Positions 49,996-61,182 of a stretch of DNA of 64,000 bases are shown one piece after another; the stretch's first letter is position 1; the number at the start of each line of letters is the position of its first letter. The translations under genes were made by a program, and so were the position numbers. The DNA is from Alnus glutinosa. Its lineage: Eukaryota > Streptophyta > Magnoliopsida > Fagales > Betulaceae. Location of the stretch: positions 6,507,501-6,571,500 of the forward strand of contig NC_084894.1 of assembly GCF_958979055.1 (NCBI RefSeq), given 5' to 3'. Under the pieces are notes generated by a model. It had not been told where the DNA came from. It saw only the letters and a program-made list of their open reading frames with translations, and ran no database searches.

Positions 49996-52900
49996 TTAGT
50001 ATACGCGGACTGGCTTCCCCATGGTAGTTTTCAACGACAAGCTCCTCACCTGATTTCCATAAAGAAAAAGTTAAAACCGTGCATGCAATTCTCGAAAAGG
50101 TAAAATAAAAGCACCATCAACATCTCCATTAGAGTGAAAACCGAAAGGGGGGAAGAGACCCCAGAACAAAACACACTACATGCTATAAATAAGATGCAGT
50201 CAAGGTGTAGGCGATAAAATATGTTAGAACCCACAACAAAAATGATTTTACAATGCAAACCTTTAGTTTTCCAAGAGGAAATAGGAGAGGAATGCACTCT
50301 TGAAAAACAATGATCTCCAATTTATTTTTGCAAGTTAATGGTACAGAGCAGAATGTCCTGCTGGCAAATCTTTTGGAATAAAACTTTGTTCTCTGAGTGT
50401 GAGTGAGTTGGATATAGGATGGGTGTAAATCAGATAATTGAATGTAAAACTCAACAGGTTCGCAGGGCCAATTATATGCATTTAACGAACCAAATCGCAA
50501 TACTTATTTCATATTATTCCCCCATGAATAGAGCCCAAAGTGAAATGCAAGTTCGAATAGGACAAGGCAACAGAATCAAATTTCTCAATTGCACGGAAAG
50601 TACAAGTAACTGACATAGAATGGGGCCTAAGAAAATAGGAATCTACATCCTAAAGAAACAGGAGATAGGTAACGATGAAACTACAATTTAGAACAGAATT
50701 ACTAGTAGAAAATACTAGAACAATGGGGGAAAAAAAGTGTCAGTGCCTAAGAACTGCATAATAAACTTTAACTGAACACTAAAATAATGCTTGGTCGGCT
50801 AACAGAACTCAGTTATGGAAAGGAACAAAGCACAAAGAACAGATAGCACTTACATTCTGCCAATTCTTCTTCAACAATGAAACGAGGAAATTAACACTCA
50901 TCTGAACATTTTGGAATATCTGCTTCTCCTCCATAGCAACATTGCCCACAGCAACTCCCATGCAAAGCACCTTCTTCAGTTGGAACTTTACCATAGCCTT
51001 AGTCTCATTAACTTTAGACTCTATGGATTCTTGATGAGTAACAAGAGTTGGAAACTTCCCTACATTTCCAAAAAGGGTATCAATAAAAACATATAATGCA
51101 TATCCAACGCCCCCAAAGGCTAGATTAAAAAGCCTACCTACAGAAGATTCATTGTCACAGTTGTTCATAAAATGAAATGCAGTATGCACGTTCAAATTAA
51201 CCCACAACATTGCGAACAAACTACTCACCCAAAAAGTGGGTAGAATGAACGAATTACACATGTACAATATATATTACTTAAGAACGATATATATTATTCC
51301 TTAAGAACAATATACATCACAAAAATCAGTCAACAATGCAAACAACAGAGAAGACATACAAATAACATGTTCAAAACAAAAAAGAAGATATATTTTTAAT
51401 GAATAAAACAAAAAAGAAAATATAGTTCAATTTCAAAGGACCACAGATGTAATATTCATTGACATAATACACTTGCCTGCCTTGTTGAGGCCAGGGCCCA
51501 AAAGACGGGGGATCTGCTTGATGACAGCTTCTGATGCTAAAAAGGCATGGTATTTCTTCGCCAACTTCTTAACTAATTTCTTGTTTTTGTTAAGCTTTTT
51601 CAATGCTTCAACGTCCATATAATCTAAACCGATCTTCTCAGCCTGTATTTCATTATTAAGATATTATATCTAGAAACTAGATGAGTTGATTCAATCATAA
51701 ATAATCAATAGCAATGAAAAATGAATTATTCTGAAGCAGGCAGAAAGTTGGAAAAAGCACAGGAAAACTCAACGTACGATAAAGTTAAATACCACACATC
51801 ACACACACACACTTGTACACTACTTAGAAAGCTTGAACATAGACAAAAGAAAACAATTGCAACTAACCAAGAAGATTACTTGACCTATTTTACATCCCTC
51901 AACTATATACTAGAAGACAATACACAAGTATGCCATTCTAAAATAATTCACAAAACTAGAAGAATGTTATCAGTGTACTTACTTAACAAAAAAAAAATGT
52001 TATCAGGGTACTTACACCCAGTAATCAATTAAAACCTCTAGGGCCAATAGCAACCAACAAAAAATGCTTTTCCACCCAAAAAAAAACCCAACAAATAATG
52101 CTTGTACAAGCAGTGTAACTAGTGATGTAGCTGGGGCAAGCAGCATATCCAAACATTAAAACAAACCACCATAGGTTAATAAATGTATTGCTCGCCATCA
52201 CTTTGTAAGCAATTGAAATCTGTATGATTTCAGTCTCAGATACCTGTCCTAGTTTTTCCTGAAGTGTAGATTACACTTTAATCTGACAAAAGTAAATTTT
52301 GATATGCACACTACAAGTTAAAAAGTATAGCATTTGATCGTAGATATCTTTCATAACTATCCACCAAATCAAGTCACAAAATATATGAAGAAAAATAATT
52401 TTGTCTTAAGTTCTTGCCAGATTTCATTCACAAAATATCTAATAAAGTCCACATAGCTCAAAGTGATAATAATACGCTCCGGAGACAACTCAACCAGTAC
52501 TATCATTTAAAAATTAAAAGAATGTTGCAAATTAAATCTAGAAGACATCAGGAAATCTAACAGTTCAGACAATATAAATAGATGTAGAAACTTGTATTTA
52601 ACATGGAACCAAAAAAAATACTGCTTTAATTTATTTGTTCCAGCCAAGCAGAATAGCATCATTACCTCTTCAACATGTTGAGCATCTCCAAGCATGCACA
52701 CTTTCATTTTGGGACGAGGGATGTGCGGTAACTTAACAGAACCACTGAAACGCTTATCCTTCTGAGGATCATAGTTTTTCAGCCCAATCTGGAGTTCAAT
52801 GGTCTCAGTGAACTTACGATTCTTCTCCTTAGATCCGACCATAAGTATGGTGATAGACTCTTTTAAGGTATCACTTGAAAGCTTACTGTAAAAACAAGGA

Positions 52901-53570
52901 TCAAGGAGTCAGATCAGACAAATTGAAAAGCATCACCCTGATGACTTCCTCTTTTAATCAGGGCACAATAATAAAACACACCAGGACCAAAAAAGTAACA
53001 AGGCAATGATTTCCAAAGTGCAAATTAAAAACAGCATTCCAGTTCTAGAGTCTTAATCAAACATGACTACCCACAGCATCGCAAACATAATTCTGCCCAG
53101 ACAGAAACTTCTACACGATCACAGCCCCAAGCAACAAAAACTTCATTTACACATACAGACAACCTCCACCTACAGCTTTGCCCCAAAGGAACAAAATAAC
53201 GTCAATACTATCACAAATAACCTAGTGCCATTCACAAATTAAATTGTACCATGATATAGGCTAAACTTTCTACCACTAATGCAAAGAAAATTTCCGAACA
53301 AAGTTCTTTAACAAAAACCATAAAAAGAAAAGGTTCAACCACTAATAAATTTCAATGTCAAAAATCTTAAACAAGTACATTTTCATCCAAATTACAGAAA
53401 TGGATTAACTTCACATGCTAAGCACAAAAGAAAAAATCAATCATACAATTAGCATTGCTAATCATCCTGCAATTTCAACATTGCCTGTTCGATAAAATTC
53501 CAAAAACAAATCCAACAGAACATTATTCGATATAAAAACAACCCACAAGCTGAGATTTCACATACCTCAT
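49996..53570 (-). CDS. RPL10A: 60S ribosomal protein L10a (uL1)
   Basis: Forms the L1 stalk of the cytosolic large ribosomal subunit, beside the E-site tRNA. Five coding exons on the minus strand: 53566-53570, 52666-52885, 51477-51642, 50854-51059 and 49996-50049. They sum to 216 residues, the usual length of plant L10a. Exon 1 supplies only ATG-AG; Ser2 is completed by exon 2 ([13 protein letters not shown]). Conserved blocks: [88 protein letters not shown] and [17 protein letters not shown]. The end is MGKPVRVY. Intron 3 starts with GC (GCAAGT at 51476) rather than GT and ends TAG at 51060. A leader intron is likely (about 53587-53904, between AACAG|GTCTTT and GTGCAG|TAAAAGG). All conserved residues are present, so it should be functional. 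Confidence 0.96.
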
Positions 53571-53914
53571 CTTTGAAACTCCTTTTACTGCACAGACCCA
53601 CAAAAAGATTTTTCTTCTGCAAACAAAACCATAACACGTCAAAACCCAAAGCCACACACACATATTTAATCTAAAATCAAATAAAATAAATAACTGGAAC
53701 GCTAAAACATCAAAAACCCATTTGGTTTCCCGGAGAACATAAACATATGGGGAGAAACGAAAACTTGGTACCACTGTCAAGACATTAAAAAAAAAATTCC
53801 CCCCGTGTTTTCTCCGGATACAAACAGGAGTTACAGACCTAGGAAACGAAGCAACAAATAATTTCAAAATGGAGAAAATTGAATTGCGAGTGAAAAATAA
53901 AGACCTGTTGAAGA

Positions 53915-54080
53915 GAAACCCTAACTAGGGCTTCTGGCGGCCGGATGAGAGTATATATAGCAAGCGAAGGACTACTATGGGTGATAAGCCATTAAACCCT
54001 AAACGAAAATTCCTCGCTTCCTGGAATTTGGCGGGCTTCAGATCGGAGTGGATGGGTTTGGGCTAAGTTAGCCCAATTTG
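53915..54080 (-). promoter_or_regulatory. Ribosomal-protein promoter of RPL10A
   Basis: TATATATA at 53952-53959 lies about 385 bp upstream of the start codon. Telomere-like telo-boxes (AAACCCTAA on the plus strand) occur at 53916-53924 and 53994-54002. Site II elements (TGGGCT) occur at 54059-54064 on the plus strand and at 54070-54075 on the minus strand. Telo-box plus site II is the known combination in plant ribosomal-protein and other growth-linked promoters, so growth/TCP-type control is inferred. Confidence 0.8.
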
Positions 54081-54951
54081 TATTCAGGGCCTAGATTTGT
54101 GGGTTTGAACCTTTGTCTGGCTCACAAAATCAACCCAGGGTGTCTTGGACTCACAAGCTTCACCTATGAAAAGAGTCAAAAGGACCAAGAAAATAAATAA
54201 ATGGAAGAAAAAAATAAATTTCAATGAAGATAATGGTGGCTGTAAATAGTGGGAATGGTGATGATAGTTATATATAAAGTTGGCGCCAATAATAGGTTAT
54301 TAAGAGCTATAAAACAAGGACACAAATTTTCTAAAAACTAATTTTTAAAAGCAACATGCATTTTTTAATTAAACAATTCAAAAAACATGTGAAAAGTATA
54401 CGCTATTAAAAAAATATGTAATTTTCACATGCAAGGAATACATGTACGTTTTAGAAGTTGATTTGTAAGAAATTTCAGTTAATAAAACACTATACTAATT
54501 GTCACAGGGATTGGGATTCCCTACAATTAGGGAATTTTGGGAATTCCCCTTCCCTCTGCTTTTTCGTTAGGAATTCTCTATGCCTTTTGTCCCTTGCAAT
54601 ACCTAGGAAAAATATAGGTCGAAGAAAATTAAAAATTTAGAGATAATGAAGAAAGTAATATATATATATATATCTTGTAGAAATATGGAAAATAGAACTC
54701 TGGTCGTCTCAAGAAAACAAATATTTCTTAGAAATGGTAGAAAATAACTTAAAATGAAGTTTTAGAGGTGAAAACGATGAATTTTGAGCTCTAAGAGCAT
54801 CTCCAACATGTCCTTCGCATTTATTATGAGTCACTTTATCTCTTCGGCAGATGTTTCAAAATATAATATCTTCATCAATTTTGTTATAATGAATTCTCAT
54901 ATTAAAGTTTACAGTAGCATATTTTAGTATTTTTTATTCTTCTCTCCCCTC

Positions 54952-54990
<39 letters not shown>

Positions 54991-56232
54991 CTCTCTCCAT
55001 CTCCCTCAACTTTCACAATAAAAAAAAAATACATTAAAAAATAATATTTAAAAAAAGTAGAGAGTGAGATAAATAGTCTGTTGGAGTGTATTTGCAAACA
55101 ATTTGAAATGTTGGTTATGTAATGTCAAAAATAATATGATGATTACATGGATGTAATTTATGTTTTTAATCTTGAACATCTATGCCAATGTGAATGGATT
55201 TTATATTTAGATATTATAGTTTTTTTATGGTTTGTTCATTATAAAATATTTGAGTGATTGTCTTGAAATTTCAAATACTCGTTATACAATGTTTGAGCGA
55301 TTGTTTTGAATTTTAAAATCTCAATGCTTGTAACGAGCTTGCCTCATAGTTTTAGAAAACATGTTCAAACTTCAAAAATTTCAAGTTTAGTTTTGTGGTT
55401 TAATAGGCTTAGGTTGGATTTTAAGTTTGTAATTTGTTTCATGTATGTTGTTTGCTCATGGTTTCAAAGAACATGTTCAAAGATCAAGCTTAATTAGTTT
55501 TGTTGTGTAATAGTACTCTTAGGTTGGAGTTTAAGTTTGTAATTTGTGTAATGTATATTGTCTATCAATTTTGTCAAATGGAGAGTTTGTTAAAAAAAAA
55601 TCAGAGAATGACATTTACGTTATTGTTCATAGATCAAGTTTGAACTAAAAGTAATATGAAATAGTTGGATAAGTAACACATTCGAATGGAAGGGGGAACA
55701 ATAGTTTGAAAAAATTTAAAGTGCGGGCAAAACTCTGCCAATCCGACTTTCCATTTGTTGTCAACCCGTCTACACTATATGCTACATCCTCGTCTTACTG
55801 GGCTGGTATGGTTATACCCATCAATTTTTTTATATTTTATATTTTTTAAACAAGGATTAATTCAAAGGTTGATTGACGTCACTGCTACATCATCCTAGTA
55901 CAATAATGATGAGATATGCCAATATGAGTGTAGTATATACATTACTCGGCCATACATATATATAAAATCAATTATAAAACGTCATATTATTTGTATTATA
56001 TTTGTCCGCATACTTAAAATGATATCGTTTTCGTGAATCTATAAATATTTTATTTTCCCCCCCAAAATCCTAGCTAGCTGTGTCTTTTGTGCGATCTCTC
56101 TCTCGAAAACTTTTCACAGAATCATAAGACACCAAATCAAGCCTATTTCCGCCAAAGCTAAGTTTTCACTATAAAACCCAGTAAAACTAGCGTTTTAGTC
56201 TCTTTTCTTTCACATTCACACACTCCGCAGCA
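54081..56232. other. Intergenic region between RPL10A and the RPL4 pseudogene
   Basis: No gene seen. Contains a decayed relative of the unit A MITE (about 54340-54480), an AT microsatellite (54658-54672), the probable MITE at 54795-55090 and a diverged direct repeat of about 130 bp. The direct repeat has 'aacatgttcaaa', 'ttaggttgga' and 'ttaagtttgtaattt' at about 55360-55440 and again at 55465-55550. A TATAAAA at 56170-56176 lies 57-63 bp before the old RPL4 start codon. Confidence 0.5.
54795..55090. mobile_element. Probable MITE with GAGCATCTCCAACA end
   Basis: Starts GAGCATCTCCAACA right after TAA and ends around TGTTGGAGTGTA, an imperfect inverted match of a terminus style frequent in plant MITEs. 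A long CT microsatellite (54958-54986) lies inside. The right end is diverged and I could not confirm the second target copy, so the boundary is approximate. Confidence 0.45.
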
Positions 56233-56388
56233 ATGGCCGCCGCATGCCCTCTTGTCACGGTCCAACCACTCGAAGGTGACATGGCCACAAACTCTGCCAC
56301 CACCATTCACCTACCAAATATCATGAAGGCTCCAATGTGACCCAACGTCGTCAAGTTTGCTCACGCCAACCTATTAAAGAACAAGTGC

Positions 56389-56683
56389 TACGGTTGGCAA
56401 AACGGGTTACCATGTCGGGTTTGGATCGACCTGGTTGGCCTATCAACCTGAACCTGACACGATTAGCTAAAAAGGTTAAGACATGAAACTCGAATACGAC
56501 ACGTTTATAAGGGTCATAAACGTGTCATAAACGGGTTAACGGGTTGATGGGTCGCCCGCGGGTTAACCCGTTTATAAACATATCATAAAACGAGTAAACC
56601 ATGTTTAGCCTAAACCCAAATCATATAACTTTGTATCCTATTTGTTTCGAATTCGCGAGTCATGTCAAAAATTGCAAACCTTA
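56389..56683. mobile_element. hAT-like fragment inside the RPL4 pseudogene
   Basis: Interrupts RPL4 between ...LLKNKC and PYAMSK. The ends TACGGTTGGCAA and TTGCAAACCTTA resemble those of the hAT element at 8079-9004 (TAGGGTTGGCAA / TTGCCAACTCTA), and the inside shares 'acgggtt', 'gacacg' and 'aacccg' words in both orientations. No clean 8-bp duplication is visible, so the ends may be rearranged. Confidence 0.5.
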
Positions 56684-57037
56684 CGCCATGTCGAAGTGCG
56701 CGGGCCACCAGATCTCTGTCGAGTCATGGGGAACCAGGCTCATCGTGTCCTGCATCCCTCGCATCCCCGACGGTGGCACCCACCACTCCAGCCAGGCCGC
56801 CTTCGGCAATATGTGTCGTGGCAGCCACATGTTTGCCCCCACAAAGATTGGGCGACGCTGGCACCACAAGGTCAACGTCAATCTCAAGTGCTACGACGTT
56901 GTTTTGGCCATTGCCGCCTCTGCCGTCCCGTCCTTCATCCTCGCCCTCGTCCATCGCATCGAGTCCATCATTGAGTTGTCCCTCGTCATAAGCGACTTCA
57001 CCGAGAACATTGAGAAAACCTTGACAGCTCTCGAGGT

Positions 57038-58298
57038 TGATGTGTGTTTTAATGAGTACTCGCAAATGCACGAATCGTTTGCAATATAGTGTGTGCAAGT
57101 GCGAGGTCAAATCCACAAGGAAATGGTCACATGTTGGTGTCTTGTTTAATCAACCTCATTTTAACCTAGTTCCAAAAGTTTGAGGATTGATTCAAGAATA
57201 AAAGACTAAATTAAAGAGATGAAATGAAATATGCAAATTAAAATGAACTAAGGCTAAGGAATATACCAAACCAAATCCAACAACTCACACTCTTGGTTTT
57301 CACTTGAACACCCAAAGAACATTAAGCTTAAGGTGCCATTCAAGTTTCTCAACCACATTCTCTAGAACCATTAAATGAATCCAACTCAAAGATAAATCAC
57401 AAAGAGTACCCATTTGAAATCAAATCATCAAATGTATCCATCCAATGAACAAATCACAATGGATATCATCATTCAAACCAATAAAACAATGTATCCATCG
57501 GTTGAAACACATTAAATGTCCTATATCTACCAACAACCACATTCATTGCAAAAGATAAAGCATTTAAATGAATAGAACTTGAATAACAAATATGATATAT
57601 TATCAAATGTGCAAGTATTATAACAAGAGTGTGAGTGTCATCAATGGAAAGGTTTCATCCTCAACCTTAGTTGAGGTTACTAGCCTTCCATGACTAAGAA
57701 CACCACAAGAAAATGAAGAACAACCATGGAAATAAAAGGAAAGCTTTACAAAATGAAAGTGTCTAAGAATAAAAGCTACTGGAATACACTATAAAATGCA
57801 CGAAATTAAAACATATCTACTGTTTTCTGAACTTTCCAACAAGGAGGCATGGCTATGGCTTTTATAGAAAGAAATTAGGGCTAGAAACCCATGTAAAATG
57901 ACTCTTCTAGCCCCCTCTAGGGTTCCTCTCTTGCTAGAGACAACCAAGAACACGAAACCAACGTGTTCTGCTGCGAAAATCAGAGGGAGAACTGTTTTTT
58001 GTCATGGAGAAGCTCCTGATTGGGTGTTCTGGCGCGCTTCTGCAAAAGTAAGTTCTGAGAAATTTCGATCGATCGACTTCGGGCAAAATTTGATCGATCG
58101 AATTTAAGTTCGATGGATCGAGTTCTTCAGAACTTTCGAATTTTCCAAGCAATTTCACATGAATTTTGCCATTTCTCACTTATTGACCAACAAAACATAA
58201 AAAACATAAAAACTAACCAAAGCATCAGAAAATAACAAGGCTAAAGGTCTAACTAATGTAAATCAAGGAGTCAAATACACAATATTTGGCACTCATCA
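57038..58298. mobile_element. Solo LTR (1.26 kb) inside the RPL4 pseudogene
   Basis: Starts TGATGTGTG, ends CACTCATCA and is flanked by a perfect 5-bp duplication, GAGGT (57033-57037 and 58299-58303), which splits the RPL4 reading ...LEV / LKKIGA. There is no internal coding sequence and no second LTR. Inside are 'tcgatcgatcga'-type palindromes near 58066-58110 and 'caagtgcgaggtcaaatccacaagga' split over 57095-57120. It may instead be a short non-autonomous element, but the ends fit one LTR. Confidence 0.78.
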
Positions 58299-58959
58299 GA
58301 GGTCTTGAAGAAGATCGGTGCCTATTCTGATGCAGAGAAGGCCAAGGACAACAAACGATTCGTCTTGGAAAGGGCAAGATGTGAAACCGCTGGTATATCA
58401 ATCAGAAGGGCCCATTGATCGTCTACAGGACTGAGGAGGCCAGGCTCGTGAAGGCGTTCCGAAACATTCCTGAGGTTGACATTGTGAATGTGGAGAGGTT
58501 GAACCTACTGAAGCTGGCTCCCGATGGTCACATTGGGCGGTTGGTGGTTTGGACCAAGTCAGCCTTCGAGAGGCTAGACTCCATCTACGGGTCGTTCGAG
58601 AAGCCATCAAAGAAGAAGAAGAAGGGGGTACGTGCTGCCGAGGGCTAAGATGGTGATCGATGACCTCTCTAGGATTATCAACTTCGACGAGGTTTTGGTG
58701 AGGCCTATCAAGAAGGAGGTGAAGAGGGCAACGACGAAGAAGAACCCGCGGAAGAATCTGAACGCCTTGCTGAAGCTGAACCCCTACACCAAGACCGCCA
58801 GGAGGATGGCGCTTTGGCCTGAGGTCAAGCGCGTTAAGGCCAAGGAAGAGAAGTTTTAAAGGAAGAGAGAGTTGATCACCAAGGTATATATATCACTTCC
58901 TCTGTTTTGTTTATTAGTTTATTTGTGGGGTTCCTTCACTATTGTGCAACGTGCATGAC

Positions 58960-60110
58960 ATTTTTTTTTTATTTTTTTCCTAATTGATTGAGGGAAAGGG
59001 TTACAAGGGAAGATCCGTCCCACTTCTGATCCGAACGAAAGAGAAGATGGTTAATCCAAATAATGAAAAAGGGGTGGGCTCTCCAACAATAAACTCAAAC
59101 CAAACAAAAACAACATAGCGATATGAACAAAGAATAGGAAATGAGACAAATAAATGACCCAATTCTTTTAAGGGGCCGCACAAGGTGGTTATAAAAGTGA
59201 AAGGAAAACTGATCAAGACAAGCCCAATTGCATCCCTACTTGAGACCTGCAACAACCACCAAAAGATGGCTAAAACAATAACAACACTGTTAAAGTCCAG
59301 AAATAGGACTGCAGTAAAGAGAGTAACCAACACAAATTCAAATACAGTAGTTTCCCAAAAAAAGAAACAAAAACCCAAGTAACATAAAAAAAAAACAGCA
59401 GATAATAAAACAATAGAAAACCGGATGATGTTGGGGAGAGGAAGCCATCGGCGCGTGGAAGACACGCGCCACCACCGGGAAGCCTCGCTCCAGCAAATAT
59501 CACTAGAAATCATCGTAAACCACCTAGAACCAAGCTGGGGAAGGGGTGGAAGGAAAAACGTGGTCATCACACGCCGAAAAAGGGAGACAAACTCCCTGGC
59601 ACGTGCAGGCCATGCACCGGAGCATGGATGTCGGCAGAAGTCGCGGTGGCCATCGATGGATACGGAAGAAGCCAGTGATCCCACTGAAGAGTGTCGGGCA
59701 ATAGTTGACAGTAGATCATAGATCTAGATCCAAAGATACCAAACCAACAACCAAACCAAAAATCACCAAAAACACAGTAGAGAAAGATAGAGCAATCCGG
59801 TACCATCTGTATAGAGAAAAAGCAGTGCAAAAAAAAACATAATTTTTGCTAGAAAAAACTCTAGCATTGTAGATACCTCAAAAGAGGCAAAATGTTCAAA
59901 AAAGGAAGGGCAGAGAAGTTGAAGGCTTCCCTTCCCAGACCATTGATGCAGTTGATGATTGGATGAGGAGGTTACCGCAGAAGATGCTAGTAACATGTAA
60001 AAGGGAGGGAAGAGTGCTTCCCTCCACCCAAAGAGCCGGGGTTGTTGGGTTTTTAGAGGAAAATGATGAGAGAGAACGGAGCGTTTCTAACTTTAAGACT
60101 CCTTTGGGCT
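58960..60110 (-). mobile_element. Poly(A) retroposon in the intron of the RPL4 pseudogene
   Basis: A 1.15-kb insertion with an 11-bp target duplication, ACGTGCATGAC (58949-58959 and 60111-60121). It has a T-rich start (58960-58978) that is a poly(A) tail on the minus strand. This is the signature of LINE-machinery retroposition. The minus strand has an open frame (59001-59684, 227 codons, Phe-rich) that matches no family I know; there is no reverse transcriptase motif. The 3' part is shared with 17985-18620, so this is a dispersed family: a non-autonomous LINE-type element or a multiplied retrocopy. Confidence 0.8.
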
Positions 60111-60590
60111 ACGTGCATGACTTGTTTGAATGTTAAAAATGTGTGGAGGAAATTGTTTTTGTGCCTAAGCCAGTCTCAACGTTGGGTTGGGTTTGCTATT
60201 AGTGTTAAGAATTGTCTAAGCATGATTGATATAAAACTATATATATCAATTTTAATTTACGAGTCAGACCCTTCAATTTTAATCCACTAATTTTATGTTG
60301 TGCTAGTGTCGAGTTTGCATGTGTAAGTGTGACGGACGTCCCTTAACTCTTAACCTTAATTCGCTAATTTTGTGTTAGAATTGTATTAAATTTTGGGGTT
60401 GTGTAAAAATTGTCTAAGTTATACAGAAATGTAATTATTTAATCATTCTGATAGATTATTGGTGTTGTTTGTTTGTTTTGGATTTGTCAAGAGGAGGCTG
60501 CTGCTATCAAGGTTGTAGGAGGACCATGATCTTTGAGAGTAACTATGTTGAGTTTGAGAATTTCACTAAATGGCTCGGAGTCTCTCTGTG

Positions 60591-61182
60591 GTTTTACATT
60601 CCTTAGGCCCCTTAATTTATTTTAGGTGTATAGTTGGCTAATTTAATACTTGAATGTTTCTGTTTTACATGTTTGTTTGCTAGAGAGTAGAGACTTTAAT
60701 TAATATTGTGATTTTTTTTTTAATCAGAATATATTTTTAAATTCCAGTTTCTCTTGTGTGACATGAGGAATTTAAATTTTGATTTTGAAAAATATAATGA
60801 TAATAGACAATTCTTATTCAGTCACGTGTATCTTTGACAATAAATCAAATCCCTTAATCTCAAGTGAGTAAATAAGTCCCTTCAATGAATCTAAGGAATG
60901 AAAACACATGATGAGAAAAGTGAATTGAATCTGTGATTAGAAAAATTCAAAACTGAAATAATTTACTTCACTCTTTTTTATTGATCAATGATGCAATCTA
61001 AATCTTGCAACTATATAGAAACAAAATGTAATTTCAAAACAGTTTATTCATGGTGTCCTATACAACCTGGTAAGGACCATGGTTTTGGAAGAGGAGCAAA
61101 GACAAACCAAAATACAAAAATTTAACAGATATATACATTGCCAAAATAATAATAATAAAAAAAAACAAAAAACAAAGAAAAA
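60591..61182. other. Intergenic spacer between the RPL4 pseudogene and FtsZ2
   Basis: AT-rich, with no gene seen. It probably includes remains of the RPL4 3' region on the left and the 3' untranslated region of the minus-strand FtsZ2 gene on the right, with A-rich runs at 61150-61180. Confidence 0.5.

Larger units (their letters stand above)
56233..60590 (+). pseudogene. RPL4: Ribosomal protein L4 (uL4) pseudogene broken by three insertions
   Basis: A degenerate copy of cytosolic RPL4. Pieces in order: 56233-56388 (MAAACPLVTVQPLEGDMA..., with a TGA after MKAPM), about 56672-57037 ([20 protein letters not shown] to EKTLTALEV), 58299-58884 (VLKKIGAYSDAEKAKD to [11 protein letters not shown]) and 60491-60590 (EEAAAIK... 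FTKWLGVS). Frameshifts lie near 58365 and 58628 and there are several stops. Between the pieces lie a hAT-like fragment, a solo LTR and, inside a retained C-terminal intron (GT at 58885), a poly(A) retroposon. Retention of an intron and of a TATA box (56170-56176) shows it was a duplicated gene copy, not a processed retrocopy. Many substitutions at conserved sites indicate a long time without selection. No product is expected. Confidence 0.9.

Noticed and set aside
52507..52842. MVGSKEK... as the RPL10A start
   Set aside because: The frame continues upstream to a splice acceptor at 52886 and the family N-terminus MSKL is completed by a 5-base exon at 53566-53570.
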